This document shows, piece by piece, positions 7,301 through 14,231 of a stretch of 22,497 nt of DNA (position 1 is its first letter; each line of letters begins with the position of its first letter). Made by a program: the position numbers and the translations under genes. The stretch is from CAYMLQ01 sp964390795 (GTDB taxonomy: Bacteria; Verrucomicrobiota; Kiritimatiellia; RFP12; UBA1067): NCBI GenBank assembly GCA_964390795.1, contig CAYMLQ010000055.1:1-22497 (forward strand), given 5' to 3'. Below the pieces are notes generated by a model. The model did not search any database, was not told where the DNA came from, and saw only the letters and a program-made list of their open reading frames with translations.

Positions 7301-10208
7301 GGGAGCCGTCGGAACTGACGACCAGCTTGCCGGCGTCGACAGCCGTTGCGCCGGAATACGGTGTGGCGCCGGTGAGCGTCAGCGTGCCGTTGCCCGATTG
7401 GGTCAGGCTGCCGCTGCCGCTGAGGTTGCCGCTCAGCGTCTGGTCGGCGCTGCTGGCGAAAACGAGCGCGCCGTTATTGGTGATGGCGGCCGCGTAGTTG
7501 CCGCCACACAACTGCGCGGTGCCGGAAAGCGTCAGCGTGCCGCTGGTGATGGTGGTCGGCAGCACCGGGACATTCGGTCCGGCCAGCACCAGCGCGCCGC
7601 CGTTGACCGTGATGGGGCCGACAAAGGTGTTGGTTCCGGTGAGCGTCAGCGTGCCCGCGCCGTTCTTGGTCAGGGGCGCGGCCGTAATCCCGGCCGCAAG
7701 CTGGAGCGCTTGTGCGATCGTGATGTCGCGGCCGTCGGTGTCGATGATCGCGCCGCCGCCTTTCACGTTCACGGCGGTGAGTCCCTGCATGAATGTGGCG
7801 CTGTTGGCCGTGGGCCGGAGCGTGCCGCCGTTGAAGTTAAACGTGCTCGTATTGGTGCCACCTACGCCTGTGGCTAAGCCTCCGGCGATGGAGCCGACAT
7901 TGAACGTGCCGCCGTTGAGGTCAACCGTTCCCTCGTGGACGTTGCTGTCTGTCGATGTTTTGGAGATCACAAGCGAACCCACCGTGGCGGTTCCCCCGCT
8001 CTGAGTAAACTGGCCGTAAGAGGGCTTGTAGGAGGTTGTGCTGCTGGTGCTGAAGTCGGCGACCACCAACGAGTCGGCCGTCAGGACGCCTGTGCCGCTG
8101 AGATTGACGGTCGCGGGATAGATGCCGCGCTGGGCGACATTGAGCGCGCCTCCCACGGCCAGGGTGCCGCCGCTCAGATTGATGGTTCCGTAGCCGTCGG
8201 CACCCACCACCATGCTGACATTTCCTGTTACGCTAATGAACCCCGCCGTCTGGTTCAGTGTGCCATTGGCAATTGAACTGCCGATCGAGGCGGAGGCAAA
8301 GCAACTGGTGGCACTGCTGGAATACTGAAGGACACCGGCAAAGTTGTTAGCCCCCACGGAAAGGGCATTCGTCCCGAGCGTGCCGATGCGGCCCGTGTCG
8401 GTCACCGCCAACGTTCCGCCTTGAACGGCGGTCGACCCGATGCCGGAGAGGCTGCCCGCTCCGGTCACCGCGAGCGTGCCTCCTTGAACCGTGGTTGCTC
8501 CGACATAGGTGTTCGCGGCGGTCATGGCCAGCGTGCCCGCTCCCGACTTGGTGAAGTTGCCTCCGACGCCACCGGCAAGAACGCCGCTCAGTTGAGCGTC
8601 AGTGGCCGCCGCCCCGTCATCGACTTGAACCGTGCGACCGCTCGTACCGAAATCGATGGGATTCTGCAGATCAACCGTGTGGGTGGCGGTGGAGGCGCCG
8701 AGAAGCAGCGTCCTGGCGTTGAACCCGGTGTTCGCCGTTCCCCAGAGAATCGTGGAAGGTGTCGCGCTGCCGCCGAGATTGACGATGCGGTCGGCGTTAA
8801 AGGCGGCCCAGCCGCCGGTGCCGGTGAAGTTGGCGGCGGTGACCGTTGTCGCCGACCCTAAGCTGCGGGTGAAATCGTTCGCGCCCAGACCGAGGACGCC
8901 GCCGTTGAAGGTCAGCGGGCTGGTGCCGCCAGAGGCCCCGATGCCGCCGGGGAGCGCGTTCTCATGGTCGAGCTGCAGTACGCCGCCGTTGATCGCGGTC
9001 ACGCCGGAGTAGGTGTTGGCTGCGGAGAGAAAAAGCGTGTTTGTCCCGAGCTTGGTCAGGCCACGGGTGCCGGATGCGGAGTTTGCGTAGGTGAAGGAGC
9101 CCGCTGTGGTGTCGACGCCGACCCGCGCGGTCGCATTCATGCTCACGTTGGCGAAGGCGTTTGCGAAGAGGGCGTCGATGTCGGCCGAGGTGAAAGCGCC
9201 TGTGCCGCTGACGCCCAGACCGAGGGTGGCACCGGCAGCCACGGTGGTCGTGCCCGAGCCGGGCTGGGCTGCGGTGTTCAAGAAACACAGCGCACCCGAG
9301 CTGACGGTCGCCCCGCCGCTGTACGTGTTCGTGCCGGCGAGCGTCAGCGTGCCTGGGCCTGCTTTGGCGAGGTTGGTGGCCACGCCATCCGCAAGGCTGC
9401 CGCCGAGCGTCAAGGTGTTTGCGCTGACGGTGATCGTGCGGCTTCCCGCCGTTGATCCAAGGGAGACGGCGCCGGCGCCCAGGTTCAGATTCTGTGTGCC
9501 GGTAAAGGTGAAGTTGCCATTCAGGGCAACGGGATTTTTGTTGGCGATGACCAGATTGGCGACGGAGCCGTCCAGCGTCGTGCCGCCGGCGACCGAGAAC
9601 GTGCCGGCCGTCGCCCCGAGCGCGGCGGCATGGCCGAGGATGAGCTTGCCGACGTTCAGATTCACGCCGCCTGAGAAGGTGTTCGCGCCGTTCAAGGCCA
9701 GCGTGCCCGCGCCGCTCTTCGTAATGCTCTTGCCCGCACCGCTGATGACGCCCGAGAGCGTCAGCGTGGACGTGTTGGTGACGCCCAGGTTGTCCGCGAG
9801 AACCAGCGGGGCGGAAATGACGTCGGACACGGTGGTGTTGGTCTGCACCAGCCCGGCGGTTGCGCCATTGTTGTTGAACGTCAAGTTCGCCCCGCCGTTC
9901 GCCGCAAGCGTGAACCCGAAAAACGCTGTGGTCGGGTCACCGATGTTCAAGGCGCCTACGGTCCGGGAGGTGGTGTTGATCGTCACGGTGCGGGCGGCTG
10001 TGATGTTGTTGGTCAGGCAGACCACGTCGCCGGCGGCCGTGCCGGGCACTGCGGCGGGGTTCCATCGTGTGGCCACGCTCCAGTTATCGCTGGCGTCGGC
10101 ATTCCAATTGCCGCTGCCTGCGTAGGCGCTGGGTTGGGCGAGCAGAGCCGTTGCCAAGGCGATGGATGCAACGGGAGACAGAGAGATCAAGGCGTTCTTG
10201 CTTTTCAT
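4359..10208 (-). CDS. Giant exported autotransporter-associated beta-strand repeat protein with GTLILLK tail
   Basis: A 1949-residue protein with a signal peptide (MKSKNALISLSPVASIALATALLAQPSAYA, cleavage about residue 30) and AGGAG 6 bp before the ATG. The mature region is glycine/threonine/asparagine-rich beta-helix sequence. About nine clear autotransporter-associated beta-strand repeats of the form GAGTLTLxGxNTYSGxTTVxxGxL are spread from about residue 165 to 1870, e.g. GPGTLTLAGTNTYSGGATV and GSGTLSFAGTNTYSGATIV. No C-terminal autotransporter barrel is present. The protein finishes with a compact beta domain (TTTQLDYDGRLPIRTLFVDG to YLSGTGFLEL), then SPGTLILLK and stop. The same tail ends the exported LamG protein at 16597. 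A surface or extracellular structural or adhesive role is inferred. The repeats are also recognisable at DNA level, so recombination between them is possible. Promoter elements are proposed in the 125 bp upstream. Confidence 0.9.
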   Translation of the reverse strand: MKSKNALISLSPVASIALATALLAQPSAYAGSGNWNADASDNWSVATRWNPAAVPGTAAGDVVCLTNNITAARTVTINTTSRTVGALNIGDPTTAFFGFTLAANGGANLTFNNNGATAGLVQTNTTVSDVISAPLVLADNLGVTNTSTLTLSGVISGAGKSITKSGAGTLALNGANTFSGGVNLNVGKLILGHAAALGATAGTFSVAGGTTLDGSVANLVIANKNPVALNGNFTFTGTQNLNLGAGAVSLGSTAGSRTITVSANTLTLGGSLADGVATNLAKAGPGTLTLAGTNTYSGGATVSSGALCFLNTAAQPGSGTTTVAAGATLGLGVSGTGAFTSADIDALFANAFANVSMNATARVGVDTTAGSFTYANSASGTRGLTKLGTNTLFLSAANTYSGVTAINGGVLQLDHENALPGGIGASGGTSPLTFNGGVLGLGANDFTRSLGSATTVTAANFTGTGGWAAFNADRIVNLGGSATPSTILWGTANTGFNARTLLLGASTATHTVDLQNPIDFGTSGRTVQVDDGAAATDAQLSGVLAGGVGGNFTKSGAGTLAMTAANTYVGATTVQGGTLAVTGAGSLSGIGSTAVQGGTLAVTDTGRIGTLGTNALSVGANNFAGVLQYSSSATSCFASASIGSSIANGTLNQTAGFISVTGNVSMVVGADGYGTINLSGGTLAVGGALNVAQRGIYPATVNLSGTGVLTADSLVVADFSTSSTTSYKPSYGQFTQSGGTATVGSLVISKTSTDSNVHEGTVDLNGGTFNVGSIAGGLATGVGGTNTSTFNFNGGTLRPTANSATFMQGLTAVNVKGGGAIIDTDGRDITIAQALQLAAGITAAPLTKNGAGTLTLTGTNTFVGPITVNGGALVLAGPNVPVLPTTITSGTLTLSGTAQLCGGNYAAAITNNGALVFASSADQTLSGNLSGSGSLTQSGNGTLTLTGATPYSGATAVDAGKLVVSSDGSLAGSAVSLASGATLSLRVLASDGQWGCKSLTLGSGTTTAEFRFYGATPSTTTAPLLVGGDLVNNGTLNVTVAGTSVAVGTYPLIRYTGSLTAGTLGTVTLPNGGVGTLVNNTADSTIDLAVNTASAPLVWNGGTGVWDIDTSDNWAGGLTYHDGDVVRFDDTTTGTAPFTVSLAANVNPGNVTVDNPQNTDYTLAGPGALAGEVGLFKKGAGTLTLAAANTSSGGLALDSGAGTVNAALSATQDSLGTGPVSVGSGSTLVLDNANTASATVTKANAFSGTGSLTLTFAANATARSTALSGLSGFAGTVQVGSAGPATGDKLDASGTVAPDATLQIADGHTLLVGSDGAPASFGSISMRGAGNAENRGALRMAANASTLAGPLALLGNTTLASDSAGALLTGSITGTAGAGATNILTQGTPASAAGCTLSGAISDGANGGKLALTQTKGVLTLSGANTYSGATTINGNGTLQISAVGALPSTGVVVLGGTNGAGNLALGAFNQTLPSLIAVSTGAAMNNLVTIAPGQELVINGSNGLLVGLDTNSTTKVKMAGGGALVVNHASANVQVGKAQPSESTSNTSTLDLSELSSVTLGSGAAPINELRIAYGQLCTATLTLSNTSNLLTATALQVGNSLQLNAGSGGTLILGAGANSLSANTVIIGLYKGIGTIKFASQAAGSPGAVTIGGKTRDTVDFTIGSKGGMATGANPTGTLDLRGHVATVTAGAVTLGKEDNPSYWNGGLNTNFFSSTIGTLAFDAGDFTVTNLTMAAKTGGSKGSAIATLTVSGGVFTVSSGAAFTLASQAGWGSATGTLNVVGGTFRSFADIRTGTSNCVSTVNLDGGTLDMTGRAIGLGTRTGIVFNARSGTLMNLGSYNNGAPLIKTGSGTLSFAGTNTYSGATIVSNGTLRLTGPLCLPPTADLYLAAGTTTQLDYDGRLPIRTLFVDGVRKMGSLYGQDKLAPYLSGTGFLELASPGTLILLK
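4362..4382 (-). other. C-terminal GTLILLK tail, candidate sorting signal (copy 1)
   Basis: The last seven codons of the giant repeat protein encode GTLILLK immediately before TGA. The preceding sequence, GTGFLELAS-P, closes the final beta domain, so the tail looks appended to it. The LamG protein has GTLILLR at the same place (16600-16620). Only glycine, isoleucine and one leucine use the same codon in both, which suggests selection on the peptide. I know of no named C-terminal signal with this form. The function is inference. Confidence 0.5.
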
Positions 10209-10255
10209 AAACCACTCCTAATAATGCTGATATCAGTCCGCTATTAACCCAACAA

Positions 10256-10278
10256 TTGATGTGCGATACTTTAGAGTA
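10256..10278 (-). promoter_or_regulatory. Upstream motif shared with the LamG gene (copy 1)
   Basis: Lies 47 bp before the start of the giant repeat gene. Read on the minus strand it contains CTCTAAAGTAT, then CGCACATCAA. The LamG gene has a closely similar element (CTTTAAAGTTT, then ACACGTCAA) 30 bp before its start. About 17 of 22 aligned positions agree with one single-base gap. It could be a core promoter (TAAAGT as a poor -10) or a regulator site. With only two copies the match may be chance. Confidence 0.35.
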
Positions 10279-10292
10279 CAAGTGATCGAAGG

Positions 10293-10306
10293 TGCAAGCG
10301 CTTTCG
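10293..10306 (-). promoter_or_regulatory. Candidate LacI/CcpA-family operator upstream of the giant repeat gene
   Basis: On the plus strand the sequence is TGCAAGCGCTTTCG, which fits 13 of 14 positions of the catabolite-response-type consensus TGNAANCGNTTNCA, including the central CG and the perfect AAGCGCTT core. It lies 84 bp before the start of the repeat gene and 27 bp downstream of the hrpB stop, in an AT-richer spacer. A possible -35 (TTGCAC on the minus strand) overlaps it, with TAAAGT 18 bp further on as a weak -10, so binding could repress transcription. No LacI-type regulator gene is in the window. One site only. Confidence 0.4.
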
Positions 10307-10333
10307 GTTCCAATCCAGCATGTTGCGGCAGGA

Positions 10334-12874
10334 TTAAGAAGGCCGCGGGCGGACGCGGTGGGTCGGGGTGGCCTCGCGGGGATCTTCGGGCCAGTAGTGC
10401 TTGGGGTAGCGGCCGCGGAGGTCTTTGCGGACATAGGCGTAGCCGGTGGCCCAGAAGCTCTCCAGGTCGCGCGTGACCTGCACCGGCCGCTGCGCCGGCG
10501 AGAGCAGGTGCATCACGACGGGCACACGGCCGCCCGCGACCTTGGGCGTCTGCGTCAGGCCGAACACCTCCTGAATGCGCACCTCCATGTAGGGCGCGTC
10601 CTGGTCGTAGCGCACCTGGATGCTCGAGCCGCTCGGCACGGGCAGGTGCGTGGGCGCGAGTTCGTCCAAGAGTCTGCGCGAACCGCCGCAGGTGTCGAGG
10701 CGGTTCAGCAGGATGCTGGTCAGGTCGAGCGCCTGCACGTGGGGCCAGCGCGTCACGCTGTCGCAATAGGGGCCGAGCCAAGCCTCGAGGTTCGCGAGCA
10801 GTTCGGCTTCGCTGAGGTCGGGCCAGGTCTGCTCGGGCAGGGTGCGGTGCAGGAAACAGATGCGGGCCTGCAGCGCGCGCGAACTCTTGCTCCACGGCAA
10901 CTGATCGATGCCCTTCTGCCGGATGCCTTCGAAAAGCGCCGCTAGGAGGTCGGCGGGGTCGGGCCGCGCTTGGCCGCCCTCCTTGATCACGATCGCTCCG
11001 AGGCAGACGCGGTTGACGGCCTGCACGGACTCGGTGCGCTTGTCCCAGGAGGTGAGCGATCGGCTCTCGTACTCCTGTTCGAAGGCGTCGTCGATCTCCT
11101 CGCGGGTGAGCGGCGCGGCAAGCCGGATCTTGGCGTCGGTCGTGTCGTCCTGCAGTTCGGCGGCTACCAGCCATTCCGACTGCGCGAGCAACTCCGAGGT
11201 GTCGAGGGTCGCGCCGCGTCCGCTGCGCAGCAGGTAGTGTCCCGCAGAGTCGCGGCGGCGGCCGAGGCGGTCGGGGAAGGCCCAGGCGAGCAGCAGGCCT
11301 TCGGAGAGGTGCGCGCGATCCTGCGCGGGATAGGCGTGGCCCCAGCGGCGTGCGAGTTCCCGCACGCGCTGGGCGAAGCCGTCGCGGGCCGCGTGTTCGA
11401 GGCGGTCGAGCAGGCGGCGGGCGTCGGTCTCATAGCGTGCGGTGGGGTCGGCGGCGGCCTCGGTGAGCGCGGCGGCAAGGAGGCAGGCGTGCTGGGCGCA
11501 GCCGGCGTGCGCGGCCTCGAAGATCATGTGCGCGAGGCGCGGGTGGGCCGGGACCTTGACCATGGCGCGCCCGCGCGGGGTGATGGAGGGAACCGGCAGT
11601 CCGCAGTCGGCAGTCGGCGGTCGGCAGAGTCCGGAGTCCTGCGTCCTACGCCCTGACGGCAGGGGCTGGGAGAGCGCACCCAGCTCCTGGAGGAGGGACG
11701 TGGCGTAGCGCCAGGCGGCGTCGGGGGGCGGGGTGAGCCAGGGGAGCCCGTCGCGGGCGGCGGTGCCCCAGTCGGCGGACTGGAGCACGGTGGGGGCGAG
11801 GTCGGCGTCGTAGATTTCGGGGAGGGCTTCGGGGGAGAGCTGCTGGTCGGTGACGGCGTCCCAGAGGCGGTAGCAGATGCCGGGGCAGAGGCGGCCGGCG
11901 CGGCCGCGGCGCTGGTCGGCGCGGTCGCGGGTGATGCGCAGGGTTTCGAGGCGCGACATGCCGGTGCTGGGCGAGAAGCGCGGCACGCGCATCCAGCCGG
12001 TGTCGATGACCACGCGGATGCCTTCGATTGTGAGGGATGATTCTGCGATGGAGGTGGCGAGCACGACCTTGCGGCGTCCGGAGGCCGGGGGCTCGACGGC
12101 GGCGTCCTGCTCATCGCGCGGCAGCGCGCCGTAAAGCGGGTGGAGGGAGATGTCGGACGGGAGCTGCGCGGCGCGCAGGCGCTCGAGTGTGCGGCGGATC
12201 TCGCCCTCGCCGGGGAGGAAGACGAGGATGCTGCCGCTTTCGTCACGGAGGGCGCGGAGCACGGCGTCTGCGGCGACAAAGGGGAGCGGAGCGGTAGGCT
12301 CGCGGCTGAGCAGGAGCGTCTCGACAGGGTACATGCGTGCGTCGGCGGTGTGGATGTCGGCCTTGCCGAGGTGGTCGGCGATGGGTCCTGGCTGGAGGGT
12401 GGCGGACATGATGATGACGCGCAGGTCGGGGCGCAGGGCGCTGCGGGCGTCGAGCGCGAGGGCGAGGCCGGTGTCAGCGGCGAGGCTGCGCTCGTGGAAC
12501 TCGTCGAAGATGAGCAGGCCGGTGTCAGCGAGTTCAGGGTCATTGAGCAGGCGCTGGGTGAGGAGGCCTTCGGTGAGGATCTCGATGCGCGTGTGCGGGC
12601 CGGTCTTGCGGTCGAGGCGGATGTGGTAGCCGACGGTCTGGCCGACGGCTTCGCCGCGCTGGCGCGCCATGTAGGCGGCGGCGGCGCGCGCGGCGAGGCG
12701 GCGGGGTTCGAGCATCAGGATCTTGCGGCCTTGCAGCCACGGGGCGTCGAGCAGGAAGGGCGCGACGCGCGTGGTTTTGCCGGAGCCGGGGGGGGCCTGA
12801 AGCACCACCGGGCGGTTGGCGGCTAGGGATGCGGCGACGGCAGGCAGGATTGAGTCAACGGGGTAAACAGTCAT
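10334..12874 (-). CDS. hrpB: ATP-dependent helicase HrpB
   Basis: An 846-residue DEAH-type helicase, slightly longer than the usual HrpB (about 810-830). Motif I is GSGKT (residues 30-34), motif II DEFH within DEFHERS (124-130), motif III SAT (157-159), motif VI QRRGRAGR (321-328). LEPRRLAARA, TEGLLTQRL and the C-terminal HrpB region (YEVRIQEVFGL, PVVMHLLSPAQRPVQVTRDLESFW, YVRKDLRGRYPKHYWPEDP) identify the family within DEAH/DExH RNA-helicase-like proteins. Its cellular role is poorly defined in bacteria. The ATG overlaps the TGA of the PEGA gene (12871-12874), implying translational coupling. Between ELGALSQPL and ITPRGRAM (about residues 403-428) there is an extra block of about 24 residues encoded by a heptamer repeat, where normal HrpB has only a few residues. 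Confidence 0.95.
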   Translation of the reverse strand: MTVYPVDSILPAVAASLAANRPVVLQAPPGSGKTTRVAPFLLDAPWLQGRKILMLEPRRLAARAAAAYMARQRGEAVGQTVGYHIRLDRKTGPHTRIEILTEGLLTQRLLNDPELADTGLLIFDEFHERSLAADTGLALALDARSALRPDLRVIIMSATLQPGPIADHLGKADIHTADARMYPVETLLLSREPTAPLPFVAADAVLRALRDESGSILVFLPGEGEIRRTLERLRAAQLPSDISLHPLYGALPRDEQDAAVEPPASGRRKVVLATSIAESSLTIEGIRVVIDTGWMRVPRFSPSTGMSRLETLRITRDRADQRRGRAGRLCPGICYRLWDAVTDQQLSPEALPEIYDADLAPTVLQSADWGTAARDGLPWLTPPPDAAWRYATSLLQELGALSQPLPSGRRTQDSGLCRPPTADCGLPVPSITPRGRAMVKVPAHPRLAHMIFEAAHAGCAQHACLLAAALTEAAADPTARYETDARRLLDRLEHAARDGFAQRVRELARRWGHAYPAQDRAHLSEGLLLAWAFPDRLGRRRDSAGHYLLRSGRGATLDTSELLAQSEWLVAAELQDDTTDAKIRLAAPLTREEIDDAFEQEYESRSLTSWDKRTESVQAVNRVCLGAIVIKEGGQARPDPADLLAALFEGIRQKGIDQLPWSKSSRALQARICFLHRTLPEQTWPDLSEAELLANLEAWLGPYCDSVTRWPHVQALDLTSILLNRLDTCGGSRRLLDELAPTHLPVPSGSSIQVRYDQDAPYMEVRIQEVFGLTQTPKVAGGRVPVVMHLLSPAQRPVQVTRDLESFWATGYAYVRKDLRGRYPKHYWPEDPREATPTHRVRPRPS
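11599..11654. repeat. Degenerate heptamer tandem repeat inserted in hrpB
   Basis: Eight contiguous 7-bp units read on the plus strand: four of the type GTCGGCA/GTCCGCA/GTCGGCG (11599-11626) followed by four of the type GAGTCCG/GAGTCCT/GCGTCCT/ACGCCCT (11627-11654). The period is not a multiple of three, yet the hrpB frame stays open through it and encodes a proline/glycine/serine-rich segment (GRRTQDSGLCRPPTADCGLP) absent from ordinary HrpB proteins. It looks like an intergenic-type repeat that has landed inside a gene. Confidence 0.65.
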
Positions 12875-14196
12875 TCGCTGATTTGCAGGGGGCCGTGCGT
12901 TTTGACGTCCTTCATGGGGATGGTCTGGCTGATGCCCGGAGCGGTCTCGATGCGGATGCCTTCCTCGTTCTGGAACTCCAGCACGCCCTTGTAATAGGAG
13001 CGGGTGGTGGTGACTTCGTAGTTCGGGATGAACTGGCGGATCAGTTTGAACTGGAGGGTGAGTGTTTCGCCGCGCTTGATCTCGATCTTTCGCTTCTGGA
13101 TGGCGAAGCCCTTGCGGAAGATCTGGAGTTCGTGTTCTCCCTCGAGAACCTCTTCGATGCCGTACGGATCGGAAACGGCTGTGGTGTCGGTGCCGCGCGT
13201 GATGGTGATGCCGACCTTCTTTCCGTCGATCAGCACGGTGGCTCCGGACGGGGCGGTGGTGAGTTCGAGGCGTCCGGTGACTTTGGCGAGGCGGAACTCT
13301 TCGGTGATCGAGGCGCCTTTCTCGAGGGTCACGTCACGTGCGACCGTCTCGTAGCCGGTTTTTTCCACGCGCACGCGGTAGGTGCCTGGCTTGGCGTTAG
13401 CGAGGTCGAAGGGGGTCTCCTCCTTGAACTCGTCATCAATGTAGACGCGGGCGCCCTCGGGGATTGAGACGACGCGCAGGGTGCCAGGCAGCGGTTTGAG
13501 TTGGACGTCGACTTTCTGCACCTCGCCGGCGGCGAGCGAGACATCGCGCGTGTGGGGCTGGAAACCGTTGGCCTTGATCTCCAGAGCGACGCTGCCGCCG
13601 GGGATGCGGTCGATGCGGCAGGGGGTCTGCCCGCGCGAAATGCCGTTGACGAAGACTTCCGCGGCGGCGGGGTCGGAGGTGATGTCGATGGTGCCGGAGT
13701 CGGACATCAGGGACACCTCCTGCTTGAGGGGCGTGCGTCCGTCGATCGTCACGTCGATCTCCTTGGGCTGGTAGCCGGGCGAGGCGACGGCGAGGCGGTG
13801 GGTGCCGGACTCGAGGGAGGTGATGAGAAGCGGCGTTGCGCCGAGGGAGACGCCTTTGAGGGATACTTCGCTGCCGGTCGGGACGGACGTGAGCAGCAGG
13901 ATACACGTGACGGGCTCCAGCGTGACCGCGACGGTGCGGGGGACGCCGGGCTCGAGCACGACGGTGTCGAACGCGTCGCGGAAGCTGGGCTTGGAGACTT
14001 GGACGAGGTGGGGGCCCGGGGCGAGGTCGGTCAGGGACAGTGGCGTGGAGCCGCGCTCCTGATGGTTCACGCGCACGGCGGCGCCGGTCGGCTGTGAGGT
14101 GATGTCGAGCCGGGTTGAAGGCTCCTTCTCCTTGGCCGCGTGCGCGGAGACGCCGAGGCAGAGGAAGGCGAGGATCAGGAACTGCTTACGTGTCAT
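12871..14196 (-). CDS. Exported PEGA-repeat protein
   Basis: A 441-residue protein with a signal peptide (MTRKQFLILAFLCLGVSAHA, cleavage about residue 20). Five PEGA-type beta domains follow with a period of about 70 residues, starting near 28, 97, 168, 238 and 308. Each has the pattern I-x-S-x-P-x-G-A-x-V-x-V-(D/N)-x-x-x-x-G-x-T-P-x-x-x-x-x-x-x-x-G-x-H, e.g. DITSQPTGAAVRVNHQERGSTPL and RVVSIPEGARVYIDDEFKEETP. A short C-terminal domain (YEVTTTRSYYKGVLEFQNEEG to THGPLQISE) is not recognised. PEGA domains are common in surface-layer and envelope proteins and often accompany signalling proteins. It follows the FHA gene by 35 bp and overlaps hrpB by 4 bp, so it belongs to the TadC-FHA-PEGA-HrpB transcription unit. 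AAGGGT lies 8 bp before the start. Confidence 0.85.
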   Translation of the reverse strand: MTRKQFLILAFLCLGVSAHAAKEKEPSTRLDITSQPTGAAVRVNHQERGSTPLSLTDLAPGPHLVQVSKPSFRDAFDTVVLEPGVPRTVAVTLEPVTCILLLTSVPTGSEVSLKGVSLGATPLLITSLESGTHRLAVASPGYQPKEIDVTIDGRTPLKQEVSLMSDSGTIDITSDPAAAEVFVNGISRGQTPCRIDRIPGGSVALEIKANGFQPHTRDVSLAAGEVQKVDVQLKPLPGTLRVVSIPEGARVYIDDEFKEETPFDLANAKPGTYRVRVEKTGYETVARDVTLEKGASITEEFRLAKVTGRLELTTAPSGATVLIDGKKVGITITRGTDTTAVSDPYGIEEVLEGEHELQIFRKGFAIQKRKIEIKRGETLTLQFKLIRQFIPNYEVTTTRSYYKGVLEFQNEEGIRIETAPGISQTIPMKDVKTHGPLQISE

Positions 14197-14231
14197 GTCG
14201 GTTACCCTTGCTGAGCGTGCGTCGCGCCGGA

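Noticed and set aside
4621..10125. Several long plus-strand frames (e.g. 6573-7877, 9091-10125) opposite the giant repeat gene
   Set aside because: They mirror the glycine/threonine/valine-rich repeat codons and give valine/proline/alanine- or glycine/arginine-rich products without recognisable domains.
10227..10236. Perfect 10 bp palindrome CTGATATCAG in the leader of the giant gene
   Set aside because: It is short, not repeated at the other gene starts, and could be chance. It is not strong enough to call an operator.
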